Part shown: piece after piece, positions 17,194 to 25,229 of the stretch
Layout of the letters: each line of letters begins with the position of its first letter
How positions within the stretch are numbered: position 1 is the stretch's first letter
Source: Gemmatimonadaceae bacterium
GTDB taxonomy: Bacteria > Gemmatimonadota > Gemmatimonadetes > Gemmatimonadales > Gemmatimonadaceae
Assembly: GCA_035606695.1 (NCBI GenBank)
Contig: DATNEW010000029.1
Span: 101,514-165,513 of the forward strand
DNA: 64,000 bases
Direction of reading: 5' to 3'
The notes under the pieces: model-generated
What the model was told of the DNA's origin: nothing
The model's database searches: none
Seen by the model: only the letters and a program-made list of their open reading frames with translations
Position numbers and translations under genes: made by a program

Positions 17194-17240
17194 TTGACTC
17201 CCCTATGATTTCTAGGTATATACCTCGATGTCCTAGGGGA
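17194..17240 (+). promoter_or_regulatory. Strong promoter with nested palindromic operator
   Basis: TTGACT (17194-17199) and TATATA (17217-17222) are separated by 17 bases. The -10 lies inside the perfect 12-bp palindrome AGGTATATACCT (17214-17225), which is itself flanked by the inverted arms TCCCCTA (17199-17205) and TAGGGGA (17234-17240). The layout is that of a tightly repressible promoter for the gene starting at 17275. The outer arms resemble those before the PadR gene at 24899. Confidence 0.65.
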
Positions 17241-17274
17241 GCGTGCGTACGCGCCCCGCCTCCGGAGTTCATTC

Positions 17275-18252
17275 ATGCTCTCGCAGCGTGTAGCCCTTGT
17301 CGCCAGTGTAATCGTCGGGCTTTTGAATCGCTCGCCGGCGACGCATCCGGGTCGAATCTCTTGCGAGTCAGTCGACTCGACGATGCTTGCCACCGCGAGC
17401 GCACTCGAAGCCGCTCGCCCGGCGCTCGACCGCGGCTGGCCTGGCTTTGGAAGTACTCTCGCATTCGGATTGGTGCGTCCCGACACGGTCGCGATCGTCG
17501 TCTCGACATTCGCGCCTGACGGCTTTCGCCCGCTGACGTGCGACGCTGTACCACGCACCCTCCACGGACGGATTTTCGTTCGCTCCGGATCGTGGCCTGG
17601 TCACGGAAAGGCGATTCAACCCGTGCTCGATGAGAATCGGCGAATCGCCGGAGTATCGGTTGGCTTGCTGGCGTCGCCCGCGGCCACGGCGGATCTCGTC
17701 GCGCACGAGGCGTTCCATCTGGCGTATCAGTTCGCGCACTTCCAGGGCGCCGCGCGTTCCATGGAGCGGGAGCTGCCGGCATCGGTGCCGATCGACTCGG
17801 CGTTGACGTCGTCGGTCGCGTTCGAGCTGGACGGACTGGCGCGCGTCCTGTCGCATGATGACGCGGCCTCTCGGAAGGCCGGCGCCGCCACTTTTTTGCG
17901 GCTGCGGAACCTTCGCTTTCAGCGCATGGGCGCGGCCGCGGCTGACGCCGAGCGGCAAATGGAATATATGGAAGGCACGGCGGAATGCGTCGGACTCACG
18001 GCGGCGTTGGCTGCGGGCCCCAAGGCCGACGCGAACAACCTGAGCGCGCAACTCCGCGATACGCTCGTTGCGTTGCTCCATGCGACCGCGCGGGATGTGC
18101 GCGAGCACGGTGCGACGCGCGAGCTTCGGCCGCGCTCGTATTACACCGGAGCCGCTCTCGTCACGCTGCTCGAGGACGGCGAGCCATCGTGGCGGTCGGA
18201 CGTAGAGAAGGGCGCATTTCTCGACGTGATCCTTGCATCCCGGACGCAGTGA
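17275..18252 (+). CDS. Putative exported zinc metallopeptidase-like protein
   Basis: The 325-residue protein begins with a short hydrophobic signal-like segment (RVALVASVIVGLLN). Residues 144-148 are HEAFH within DLVAHEAFHLAYQFAHF, matching the HExxH zinc motif; an acidic region MEYMEGTAECVGL (Glu233, Glu237) about 90 residues later could supply the third ligand, as in gluzincins. The middle part contains no other recognisable domain. It sits behind a strong palindromic promoter at 17194-17240 and converges with a PadR-controlled ADOP permease. The start has GGAG seven bases upstream. The peptidase call rests only on the motif and spacing. Confidence 0.6.
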   Translation: MLSQRVALVASVIVGLLNRSPATHPGRISCESVDSTMLATASALEAARPALDRGWPGFGSTLAFGLVRPDTVAIVVSTFAPDGFRPLTCDAVPRTLHGRIFVRSGSWPGHGKAIQPVLDENRRIAGVSVGLLASPAATADLVAHEAFHLAYQFAHFQGAARSMERELPASVPIDSALTSSVAFELDGLARVLSHDDAASRKAGAATFLRLRNLRFQRMGAAAADAERQMEYMEGTAECVGLTAALAAGPKADANNLSAQLRDTLVALLHATARDVREHGATRELRPRSYYTGAALVTLLEDGEPSWRSDVEKGAFLDVILASRTQ

Positions 18253-18280
18253 TCCGCGTCTCTCGGCCAACGGCGCTACC

Positions 18281-20947
18281 TCACTCGGCGCGCAGCGCGT
18301 CCATTGGATCGGCGCGACTCGCACGGCGCGCCGGTCCGTAACTGGCCGCGAGCGCCGCGGCCGCGAGAATGAGCGCCGCGGCGACGTACGCCGACGGTTC
18401 GCGCGCCGTGACACCGTAGAGCGTCGCGGCAAGCCATCGCGCCGCCAGTGTCGCGCCGCCCAAGCCGAGCACCGCGCCTAAGGCGGCGAGCAGGCACGCC
18501 TGCCGCACGACCATCGCCGCGACCCGCGACGGTTCCGCGCCCAGCGCGACACGAAGCCCAAGCTCGCGCGTGCGACGCTCGACGAGAAATGCGATGAGAC
18601 CGTACAGACCCGTCGCGGCCAGCAACAGCGCGATACCCGCGAACGCGACGAGGAGACGAGTCAGCGAACGAGTGGTGAGCGTCGCGTCGTCGAACACTTG
18701 TTCGAGTGTTTGAACGTTGAAGATCGGCATCGCCGGGTCGAGACCGCGAATGACTTGCCGCGCCGAAGCAGCCACCGCGGCGAGATCGCCGCGCGCCCGG
18801 ATCGCGAACGCCACGCGCGTCCACGGATCTTCCGCATAGGGCCGAAAGAACTGCGGCTCCGGCGCGCCGAAGATGGTCGCCTGTTTCAGATCTTGAACGA
18901 TCCCCACGATCGTCGCGGCGCCGACGCCGGTATTCACGCGATGGCCGATCGCGTCGCCGCGCGGCCAGTACCGGTTCGCGAACGTCTGATTGATCACCGT
19001 CACCTTCGGGGCGTTCGCGTCGTCGCCGGTGTTGAACGTCCGTCCGGCGACGAGACGCACGTGTAGTGCGGAGAAGTATCCGGGCGTCGCGATGGTGCCG
19101 GTGATGAGCGGTGCGTGTCCCTCATCCGCCTCCTGGCCCTCGATGCGCGCCGTGAACTGCGAACAGCATCCGTTGATCGGCAGGCGATCGGCGGCGCCGA
19201 CGCCATCCACGCCGGGCAGTGCGCGCAATCGCCGTTCGACGTCGGCCACGAACCGCGCGCGCGCCTGCGGGTCGTCGTAGCGCGGGCCCTGAAGCGTCAT
19301 CTGAAAGGAGACGACGTTCGCCGGGTCGATGCCGATTGGAATTCTTTGAATGCGCCGTACGCTCTCCAGCGCCAGCGACGCGCTCACGACGAGCATGATC
19401 GAGATCGCGATCTCGAACACGACGAACCCCCGCTGAAGCCGCGAGCGCGTCGTACCGACCGTCGCGTTGCGCAGCGCCGCGCCGCCGCGAATGTCCGCCA
19501 GCCGCAACGCCGGCGCGATGCCGAACGCAATGCCGGCCAGCGCCGATACCCCGAGCGCGAACGCGAACACGCGCCCGTCGATGTCGAACGTCATCCAGGC
19601 GGGCGTGTTCGGCGCGACGGCGCGTTGAATGACTTTGCGCGCCCACACCGCGAGCACCACGCCGAGCGCGCCACCGCTGAGCGACAGCACGAGGCTCTCC
19701 GTGAGCAGTTGCCGAACGATCCGGCTTCGGCTCGCGCCGAGCGCGGCACGCACGGCGATCTCGCGGGTTCGTGCGCCGGCGCGCGCGAGCTGTAGCGCCG
19801 CGACGTTCGCGCACGCGATGAGCAGCACGAGAATCGTTGCGCCCATGACGGCGAACAGGCTGCCGCGTACGTCGCCCACGTAGCGCTCGCGCATCGGCAT
19901 CATGACCGTGGTTTCCTGGGCGTTGGATTTCGGCCACTCGCGCTGGAGTCGCGCCGCGATCGACGCGAGGTCCCGGCGCGCGGCATCGAGCGAGACGCCG
20001 CGCCGCAGCACACCGAACACCTCGAGATTGCGGTTGCCGCGCGAAGATGGATCGAGCACACCGTTGCTGAACGCACTGTAGCCGCCGGTGGAGATGGGCA
20101 GCCACACCTCGGTGCGCGACGGGTAGCGCGACTGATCGGGAATCACGCCGACGATCGCGCGCGCGGCGCCGTTGACGACCACACTCTGGCCGAGCGCCCG
20201 CGCGGGCTCGCCGAATTCCTGGCGCGCGAATGCGTCGGAGACGACCATCACGGGTGCCGCGCCCGTTTCATCATCAGCGTTCGCGAATAGACGTCCCAAC
20301 TCCGCCGAAATGCCGAAGGTTGGAAAGAAGCTCGCGCTCACGAGCGCCGCCGAGAGGTTTCGTGGATCGCCATGCAGCATGACGAAGCTCGTTTGGCCGA
20401 GCGCGGCCATGTCGTCGAACGAACGCTGCGACGCGCGCCAATCGCGGTAGTCGAGGTATGAGCTGACGGTGCCGGACCCGGATCCCTGACGCGAGCTGCT
20501 GATCGACACCAGACGGTCGCCGTTCCGGTAGGGCAGGGGCCGCAGCAACATGGTATCGGCGACGCTGAACATCGCGGTCGTGGCACTGACGCCGACCGCC
20601 ATGCACAGGATGGCGGCGAGCGCCGGCACCCACTGGCGGCGAAGGACGCGGAGCGCATACGCCGCATCCTGAACGAGCGCATTCAGCATTTGCATGTGAC
20701 TCTCGGCACGGGCTTGTTGGCGGTCGATCTCGACACAATCGTCGCGCGCGCGGGCGACGTTGCCGAACCGCTGCTCGGCCCGCGATCGAGCCGCGTCGGG
20801 GGACAGGCCGCGCGCCGCGTACTCGGCGGCGCGCATCTCGAGATGGAAGTGGAGCTCGTCGTCGACGTCGGCGGTGGTGTCGGCGCCCCAGAAGCTGAGG
20901 TAGCGCCGCCAGGCCGGCGTGCGACGTGAGGTGTTCTGAGAGCTCAT
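18281..20947 (-). CDS. ADOP-family permease with N-terminal ExxxH helical domain
   Basis: The 888-residue protein follows the PadR-linked ADOP layout: N-terminal helical domain (about residues 26-85, DDELHFHLEMRAAEYAARG and AEQRFGN), helix 1 after QDAAYALRVLRRQ, first MacB-type periplasmic domain, an FtsX block with [17 protein letters not shown], a second periplasmic domain and a final FtsX block ending ARRASRADPMDALRAE. The periplasmic part includes PINGCCSQF, a Cys pair. It lies 46 bases downstream of the PadR gene on the same strand and is probably cotranscribed. No ATPase is nearby. Role in export or envelope stress is inferred only from the family resemblance to MacB. Confidence 0.85.
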   Translation of the reverse strand: MSSQNTSRRTPAWRRYLSFWGADTTADVDDELHFHLEMRAAEYAARGLSPDAARSRAEQRFGNVARARDDCVEIDRQQARAESHMQMLNALVQDAAYALRVLRRQWVPALAAILCMAVGVSATTAMFSVADTMLLRPLPYRNGDRLVSISSSRQGSGSGTVSSYLDYRDWRASQRSFDDMAALGQTSFVMLHGDPRNLSAALVSASFFPTFGISAELGRLFANADDETGAAPVMVVSDAFARQEFGEPARALGQSVVVNGAARAIVGVIPDQSRYPSRTEVWLPISTGGYSAFSNGVLDPSSRGNRNLEVFGVLRRGVSLDAARRDLASIAARLQREWPKSNAQETTVMMPMRERYVGDVRGSLFAVMGATILVLLIACANVAALQLARAGARTREIAVRAALGASRSRIVRQLLTESLVLSLSGGALGVVLAVWARKVIQRAVAPNTPAWMTFDIDGRVFAFALGVSALAGIAFGIAPALRLADIRGGAALRNATVGTTRSRLQRGFVVFEIAISIMLVVSASLALESVRRIQRIPIGIDPANVVSFQMTLQGPRYDDPQARARFVADVERRLRALPGVDGVGAADRLPINGCCSQFTARIEGQEADEGHAPLITGTIATPGYFSALHVRLVAGRTFNTGDDANAPKVTVINQTFANRYWPRGDAIGHRVNTGVGAATIVGIVQDLKQATIFGAPEPQFFRPYAEDPWTRVAFAIRARGDLAAVAASARQVIRGLDPAMPIFNVQTLEQVFDDATLTTRSLTRLLVAFAGIALLLAATGLYGLIAFLVERRTRELGLRVALGAEPSRVAAMVVRQACLLAALGAVLGLGGATLAARWLAATLYGVTAREPSAYVAAALILAAAALAASYGPARRASRADPMDALRAE

Positions 20948-20993
20948 AACAAGGTATTCAAATAATCAAACACGCATGACGGCGCGTGCGCGA

Positions 20994-21344
20994 TCACACC
21001 GGATGCGGCGGTGCCTCGAGGGCGGCGAACACGGCGCGGGCGAATCGCGTCCACGTCGCCGCTTCCGCGCGCAGCTGCGCGCGTCCCTTGGTGGTGAGCG
21101 TGTAGAACCGAGCCCGCCGGTTGTTCTCCGACGTTCCCCATTCCGCGGCGATCCACCCGCGGGACTGGAGCCGGTGAAGCGCGGGGTACAGCGAGCCCTC
21201 CTCGATTTGCAGGACGTCGGCGGTGGCCTGCTCGATCCAGCGAGCGACGCCGTAGCCGTGCGTGGGGCCCCAGCTCACTGCTTTGAGGATGAGCAGATCG
21301 AGTGTGCCGCGGAGAACTTCGATGTTCTTGGCGTTGTCTGGCAT
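20994..21344 (-). CDS. PadR-family repressor
   Basis: The 116-residue product is a short PadR winged helix: LRGTLDLLILKAVSWGPTHGYGVARWI, the recognition region [22 protein letters not shown], and the wing ENNRRARFYTLTTKGRAQL, then a C-terminal dimerisation helix. PadR proteins usually repress their own operon and respond to small molecules or stress. Two identical 15-base palindromic elements begin 2 bases upstream of the start codon, fitting autorepression. The ADOP gene follows at 46 bases. Confidence 0.9.
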   Translation of the reverse strand: MPDNAKNIEVLRGTLDLLILKAVSWGPTHGYGVARWIEQATADVLQIEEGSLYPALHRLQSRGWIAAEWGTSENNRRARFYTLTTKGRAQLRAEAATWTRFARAVFAALEAPPHPV

Positions 21345-21345
21345 T

Positions 21346-21398
21346 CTTCCATAGGAAGTCTATGTGGAAGCAACATGGGGACGCTTCCATAGGAAGTC
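21346..21398 (-). promoter_or_regulatory. Twin PadR operator, two copies of CTTCCATAGGAAGTC
   Basis: CTTCCATAGGAAGTC occurs at 21346-21360 and again at 21384-21398; each contains the dyad CTTCC-ATA-GGAAG. The distal copy overlaps a TTGACT -35-like box on the minus strand (21395-21400). The proximal copy ends 2 bases before the PadR start codon, so bound repressor could block both polymerase and ribosome loading. Confidence 0.65.
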
Positions 21399-21430
21399 AA
21401 GGGGAGGATGCTACGCGGTCGACGGCGGCG

Positions 21431-22087
21431 TCACGGGCGCATGGCATCCAGGCGCCGCCTCAAGTTCCGCGCGCCGATGGTGAGTGCACGTGGATCCTGC
21501 GAGTTTTTCGACAGACTCAAGATGCCTTCGATCTCGGCGACGAGCGCGAACGCCGCAGCCTGCGGGTCGATCGCGGCGCTCACCGTGCCGCTCGCCTGGC
21601 CCCGCCGCAATGCGAGCTCATAGGTCTGCATCCACAGCTCGAATACCTGTTGCGTGCGAAGACGGAACCCGTCGTCGAGCGGTGACATCTCCTGCGCCAG
21701 GTTGTTGAGCGGGCAGCCAAGGTTCACCGGCGCCGCGGCGAGCGCTCGCGCGCCTCCCTCGAACGCATCACCGATGATCGTCAGCGGATCGTCGGCGGTG
21801 GCGAGCGGCATCACCCATTGCGCACGAATCATCTCGGCAACGACTTCGTCAACGAGCGCATAGCCGAACTCGAGCTTGCTCTCGAAGTGGTGGAAGAATG
21901 CGCCTTTCGTCAGGTCGAGCCGGCGCAGCATGTCATCCACGCTCGCGGCCTGGAATCCGTGCTGGTAGACCTCGTCGAATCCCGCCGCGAGCAGGCGGGC
22001 GCGCGTTGCCTCCCGATCGCGGGACCTTCGCGCCGTCCGCACCTTCCGCACCTTCCGCACCTTCCGTGGTTTTCGTTGCGGCGTCAT
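21431..22087 (-). CDS. TetR-family regulator
   Basis: The 218-residue product has a TetR N-terminal DNA-binding domain (about residues 22-75) with helix-turn-helix AASVDDMLRRLDLTKGAFFHHFESK, and a C-terminal ligand domain containing NLGCPLNNLAQEMSPLDDGFR, typical of TetR proteins of the C-terminal AcrR/YxaF-like groups. The N-terminus is Arg/Lys-rich and encoded by a 9-base tandem repeat (RKVRKVRKVR). It is divergent from a small membrane-protein gene; the gap holds an 18-base palindrome between promoter boxes, so the protein likely represses that neighbour and itself. Confidence 0.85.
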   Translation of the reverse strand: MTPQRKPRKVRKVRKVRTARRSRDREATRARLLAAGFDEVYQHGFQAASVDDMLRRLDLTKGAFFHHFESKLEFGYALVDEVVAEMIRAQWVMPLATADDPLTIIGDAFEGGARALAAAPVNLGCPLNNLAQEMSPLDDGFRLRTQQVFELWMQTYELALRRGQASGTVSAAIDPQAAAFALVAEIEGILSLSKNSQDPRALTIGARNLRRRLDAMRP

Positions 22088-22107
22088 GGCTTCGTACCAC
22101 AGGGACT

Positions 22108-22137
22108 TGCGCTAACATACCAGTTGGTATGTATAAT
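22108..22137 (+). promoter_or_regulatory. Promoter with TetR-type operator between -35 and -10
   Basis: TTGCGC (22108-22113) and a consensus TATAAT (22132-22137) are 18 bases apart. ACATACCA-GT-TGGTATGT (22115-22132) is an 18-base dyad filling the spacer and sharing one base with the -10. This is the standard layout for TetR repression of the rightward gene at 22163. Confidence 0.75.
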
Positions 22138-22162
22138 GGTCCACCTCTCTCCGGATCGGGCC

Positions 22163-22573
22163 ATGAAGCTGTTTCTCGGGATAGCGGCCGTGCTCGCGTG
22201 GTTGATCGGTCTCATGCTGGTCCTGGCGCCTACTCAATTCTATGCGCCGACGGGCATCGCGCTCACCCCAATGCTGGCGACCGTCGCCCAAGCGCACGGA
22301 GCGACCCTCTTTGGCCTCGGCACAATCAATTGGTTTGCCCGCCGCGCGGAGGGTCAAGGCCTCGTCGCGGTGCTGGTCGGCAATCTCGTGACCCAGGTGC
22401 TCTCGTTCGCCGTCGCGGCGCGGACGGCGGCGCTCGGAGCCGGCCTCGCGGTCGCACCTGCCTTTGTGATTCACACGGTCCTGGGCGCGTGCTTCATCGT
22501 CGCACTGGTCCGCGCCACGAACAAGCGCCGTATCGGCGCCTCGCTTCCCCCGGCTTCTCCACTAGGTGGCTGA
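22163..22573 (+). CDS. Small four-helix membrane protein under TetR control
   Basis: The 136-residue product is mostly hydrophobic with about four membrane helices (FLGIAAVLAWLIGLMLVLAP, AQAHGATLFGLGTINWF, LVAVLVGNLVTQVLSFAVAA and VIHTVLGACFIVALVRA). I do not recognise a named family; proteins of this size and helix pattern are usually annotated as hypothetical membrane proteins. ATG at 22163 follows GGATCGGG; an earlier ATG at 22136 would fall in the -10 box and is rejected. The palindromic promoter at 22108-22137 points to induction by the ligand of the TetR protein. Confidence 0.7.
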   Translation: MKLFLGIAAVLAWLIGLMLVLAPTQFYAPTGIALTPMLATVAQAHGATLFGLGTINWFARRAEGQGLVAVLVGNLVTQVLSFAVAARTAALGAGLAVAPAFVIHTVLGACFIVALVRATNKRRIGASLPPASPLGG

Positions 22574-22630
22574 ATGCTGCGACGGGCCGAACGGCCGTAC
22601 TTTTTTTTCACTGGATCCGGAGCAACCGTC

Positions 22631-22975
22631 ATGAAGAAATTTCTCGTGCTGTATCAGTCGCCAATCTCGGCGAGCGCGCAGATGGCGAACGCCACGCCCG
22701 AGCAGGCGAAAGCAGGTATGGCGGCGTGGATGGGCTGGATGAAGCAAAACGAGGGCGCGCTCGTCGACGGAGGAAGCCCGCTCGGAGACGTCGCGCTGGT
22801 GACCCGCAGCGGCACGACGCGCGGCACGTCGCGAATCACCGGCTACTCGATCGTTCAGGGCGACTCGATCGACGACGTCTCGCGACGATTCGCGCAGCAC
22901 CCGCATCTGCACACACCGGGCGATGCCGACATTCAAATTCTGGAATTCCTTTCACTGCCGGGGATGTCGGGCTGA
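22631..22975 (+). CDS. YCII-related small protein
   Basis: The 114-residue product begins MKKFLVLYQSPIS and has the ferredoxin-like pattern of YCII/DGPF proteins, with QAKAGMAAWMGWMKQ as the first helix, ALVDGGSPLGD and GYSIVQGDSIDDVSRRFAQHPHLH, the usual active-site-like region with a His-Pro-His. These proteins are small cytoplasmic alpha-beta dimers of uncertain chemistry. GGAG seven bases ahead of ATG fixes the start. It follows the TetR-controlled membrane gene by 57 bases and may share its transcript. Confidence 0.75.
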   Translation: MKKFLVLYQSPISASAQMANATPEQAKAGMAAWMGWMKQNEGALVDGGSPLGDVALVTRSGTTRGTSRITGYSIVQGDSIDDVSRRFAQHPHLHTPGDADIQILEFLSLPGMSG

Positions 22976-23033
22976 ACAGCGAGTCGAGCGCCGCTGGCCC
23001 CGTGTGCTTTTTCGGCGGGGCCACTTTCGGGGC

Positions 23034-23441
23034 TCATTGCTCCAAGTCGAAGCCTTCGTCGTTCCATCCTTCGACGCCGCCGATCATTTTCTTGACCGGC
23101 CGCCCCAGCGACGCCAACCGATGCGCGGCGCGATCGGCGCCATTGCACTGCGGTCCGTTGCAGTAGACCACGAACAACGTATCGGGCGAGTACTCGGCCA
23201 ATGAGCGTTCGTTGATCGTGCGGTGCGGCAGGTTGATCGCGCCTGGGAGGTGTCCGGTGGTATAGTCGCTCGGACCGCGCACGTCGAGCAACACGAATCC
23301 GGGTGTCGCGCTTCGCATCGCGGCGCGCACGTCCCAGCAGTCGGTCTCCAGCGTCAGGAGCCGAGCGAAGTGTTCGCGCGCGATATCCGGCGGTGCGGCC
23401 GGGATATCGGTGACGGGCGACGATGTTGGAAGCGTGGGCAT
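23034..23441 (-). CDS. Rhodanese-like sulfurtransferase
   Basis: The 135-residue protein is a single rhodanese domain: FVLLDVRGPSDYTTGHLPGAINLPHRTI, the active-site loop VVYCNGPQCNGADRAA with catalytic Cys94 and a second cysteine at 99, and VKKMIGGVEGWNDEGF at the end. Rhodaneses move sulfane sulfur through a cysteine persulfide. ATG at 23441 is used; ATG at 23543 would add 34 residues but would reach into the promoter region of the divergent regulator. The neighbour is an FtrA-like regulator, a pairing seen in many bacteria. Confidence 0.85.
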   Translation of the reverse strand: MPTLPTSSPVTDIPAAPPDIAREHFARLLTLETDCWDVRAAMRSATPGFVLLDVRGPSDYTTGHLPGAINLPHRTINERSLAEYSPDTLFVVYCNGPQCNGADRAAHRLASLGRPVKKMIGGVEGWNDEGFDLEQ

Positions 23442-23579
23442 CGGAATGGGCACCAAGTGGCGTGTGAGCGGATGCGCGGTCGGACACTGCCGGCATTCTG
23501 CGCGGCCGGTGCGCGCGGCGACAGTGGCTGAAACGCCAATCATCGTCAATATTCCGCCACGCCCCTTTCCGCGGAAACC

Positions 23580-24578
23580 ATGCGCAAATCCGCCTCCGCA
23601 CGAGCCAACCGGCCGCGCCGCCGACACGTCGTCGCCGCCGTCGTGTACGATCGCCTCTGCACGTTCGAATTCGGCATCGCGGTCGAGTTCTTCGGCCTCT
23701 CGCGGCCGGAGATGCCGCACTGGTACGAGTTCGTCGTGTGTGCTGCCGAGCGCCCTCCGCTTTCCGCGACCGGGGGTATCAAGCTGGTACCGCGTGCTGG
23801 GCTCGAGGTGCTCAAGCGGGCGGACACGATCATTCTTCCTGGATGGCGCGACCTGAATGAGACGCCGCCACGTGCACTGCTCGATGCGCTCGTCGCCGCG
23901 CATCGCCGCGGCGCGCGACTGGCGTCGATCTGCTCGGGCGTCTTCGTGCTCGCCGCGACCGGGTTGCTCGATGGCCGCCGCGCGACGGCCCATTGGCGGG
24001 ACGCGCACCTGCTTCGCCAGGCGTTTCCGAAAATCCAGGTCGATCCGGATGTGCTCTACGTCGACGAGGGCTCAGTCCTCACGTCGGCAGGGAGCGCGGC
24101 CGGCATCGATCTGTGCATGCATCTTGTCCGCCGCGATCACGGCGCCAAGGTCGCAAACGCGGTCGCTCGGCGGCTGCTGATGGCGCCGCATCGCGAAGGT
24201 GGACAGGCGCAGTTCATTCCGGCGCCGGTTGGCGACGAGGATCGCCCGTGGTTGGCGACACTCTTCGATTGGGTGCAACTCCATCTTCACGAGTCGCTGC
24301 CGATCGACCGTATGGCGCGACAGGCGCACATGAGCGCTCGCACTCTGACGCGCCGATTTGTGGAAACCGCCGGCGTAAGCCCAGGCGAATGGCTCATCGG
24401 CTTACGAGTCGCGCGCGCGAAGGATCTGCTGGAGACGTCGCGCCGATCGGTGGAACGCATTGCGGACGACTGCGGGTTCGGGTCCGTCGCGACGCTACGC
24501 CATCATTTTCGGCGGCGCGTGCACATGAATCCGGCGGCGTACCGTGCGCGCTTCCACACCGGCCGAGCCATGACGTGA
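23580..24578 (+). CDS. ftrA: GlxA/FtrA-type regulator (DJ-1/PfpI plus AraC domains)
   Basis: The 332-residue protein has an N-terminal DJ-1/PfpI-like domain (about residues 15-185: DRLCTFEFGIAVEFFGL, LILPGW-type strand IILPGWRDLN, and the nucleophile-elbow-like ASICSGVFVLAATGLLDGRRATAHW). It also has a C-terminal AraC double helix-turn-helix (about 225-325: IDRMARQAHMSARTLTRRFVE and VERIADDCGFGSVATLRHHFRRR). This is the GlxA family, and the length and rhodanese neighbour fit FtrA. The start at 23580 has no strong ribosome-binding site. It is divergent from the rhodanese gene, which it probably controls; that link is inference from gene order. Confidence 0.85.
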   Translation: MRKSASARANRPRRRHVVAAVVYDRLCTFEFGIAVEFFGLSRPEMPHWYEFVVCAAERPPLSATGGIKLVPRAGLEVLKRADTIILPGWRDLNETPPRALLDALVAAHRRGARLASICSGVFVLAATGLLDGRRATAHWRDAHLLRQAFPKIQVDPDVLYVDEGSVLTSAGSAAGIDLCMHLVRRDHGAKVANAVARRLLMAPHREGGQAQFIPAPVGDEDRPWLATLFDWVQLHLHESLPIDRMARQAHMSARTLTRRFVETAGVSPGEWLIGLRVARAKDLLETSRRSVERIADDCGFGSVATLRHHFRRRVHMNPAAYRARFHTGRAMT

Positions 24579-24859
24579 GCTCGAAGAGCGATGAACCCCT
24601 GATCCGCCAGAGCCCCTATCGATCCAACGCGTGCGTGCATCTCTGCCAACAACGAAGGGCAACGTGGCTGTCCGAAATGATGCGCGCCGGCTTCGCTACG
24701 TTCAGGCACCGGCGGTAGAAGGGCAAACGAAGCTCTCAATGCTCCTCTGCAGTGATTGAGGGGCGCGGGGCGTGGTCTAATCCGGCTCAAGGCTCCCAGG
24801 CCAGACTTCCACGCCGCGGCAGGAGGACTAGTTCCGCCGCTTCCCCGGCGCGGCGACGC
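24579..24859. other. Gap without recognisable gene
   Basis: No frame here looks protein-like on either strand. A GCGGTAGAAGGGCAAACGAA stretch near 24711 is shared almost exactly with the gap at 32557-32868, so both gaps may descend from a common decayed sequence. Otherwise nothing is seen before the palindromic element at 24860. Confidence 0.4.
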
Positions 24860-24879
24860 TCCCCTTGACATCTAGGGGA
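24860..24879 (+). promoter_or_regulatory. Palindromic element before PadR gene
   Basis: TCCCCT (24860-24865) and AGGGGA (24874-24879) are inverted arms around TGACATCT; the element contains a perfect TTGACA box (24865-24870). It ends 19 bases before the PadR start, so it can combine a -35 box with an operator. No clear -10 was found. Its arms resemble those at 17199-17240. Confidence 0.5.
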
Positions 24880-24898
24880 CGGCGGTCGAGTGTTCGCC

Positions 24899-25228
24899 AT
24901 GGCACGCAACGATGCGCTGCAGGGCACCCTCGACTTACTGGTCCTCAAGACGCTCGCGCAGTTGAGTGAGATGCACGGCTTTGGTATCGCGCTGCACATC
25001 CAGCAGGTCTCCAGCAACACGCTGCGCGTCCAGGAAGGCTCGCTCTACCCGGCCCTGCGCCGCATTGAGCAGGACGGCTGGATCGCCTCCGAATGGAAGC
25101 CCACCGAGAACAACCGTCGGGCGAAGTACTACCGGCTCACCGCCGCCGGCCGCCGGCAGCTGGCCCGCGAAGAGCGCAGCTGGGCGGAGGTCGTTGCGGG
25201 CGTCACCGCCCTCCTGCGGTACTCGTGA
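24899..25228 (+). CDS. PadR-family repressor
   Basis: The 109-residue product is a PadR winged helix: LQGTLDLLVLKTLAQLSEMHGFGIALHI, QEGSLYPALRRIEQDGWIASEW and [26 protein letters not shown] at 24899 is preferred over a GTG three codons earlier. The stop is separated from the ADOP start by a single base, so the two are translationally linked. It probably represses the pair from the palindrome at 24860-24879. Confidence 0.9.
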   Translation: MARNDALQGTLDLLVLKTLAQLSEMHGFGIALHIQQVSSNTLRVQEGSLYPALRRIEQDGWIASEWKPTENNRRAKYYRLTAAGRRQLAREERSWAEVVAGVTALLRYS

Positions 25229-25229
25229 G

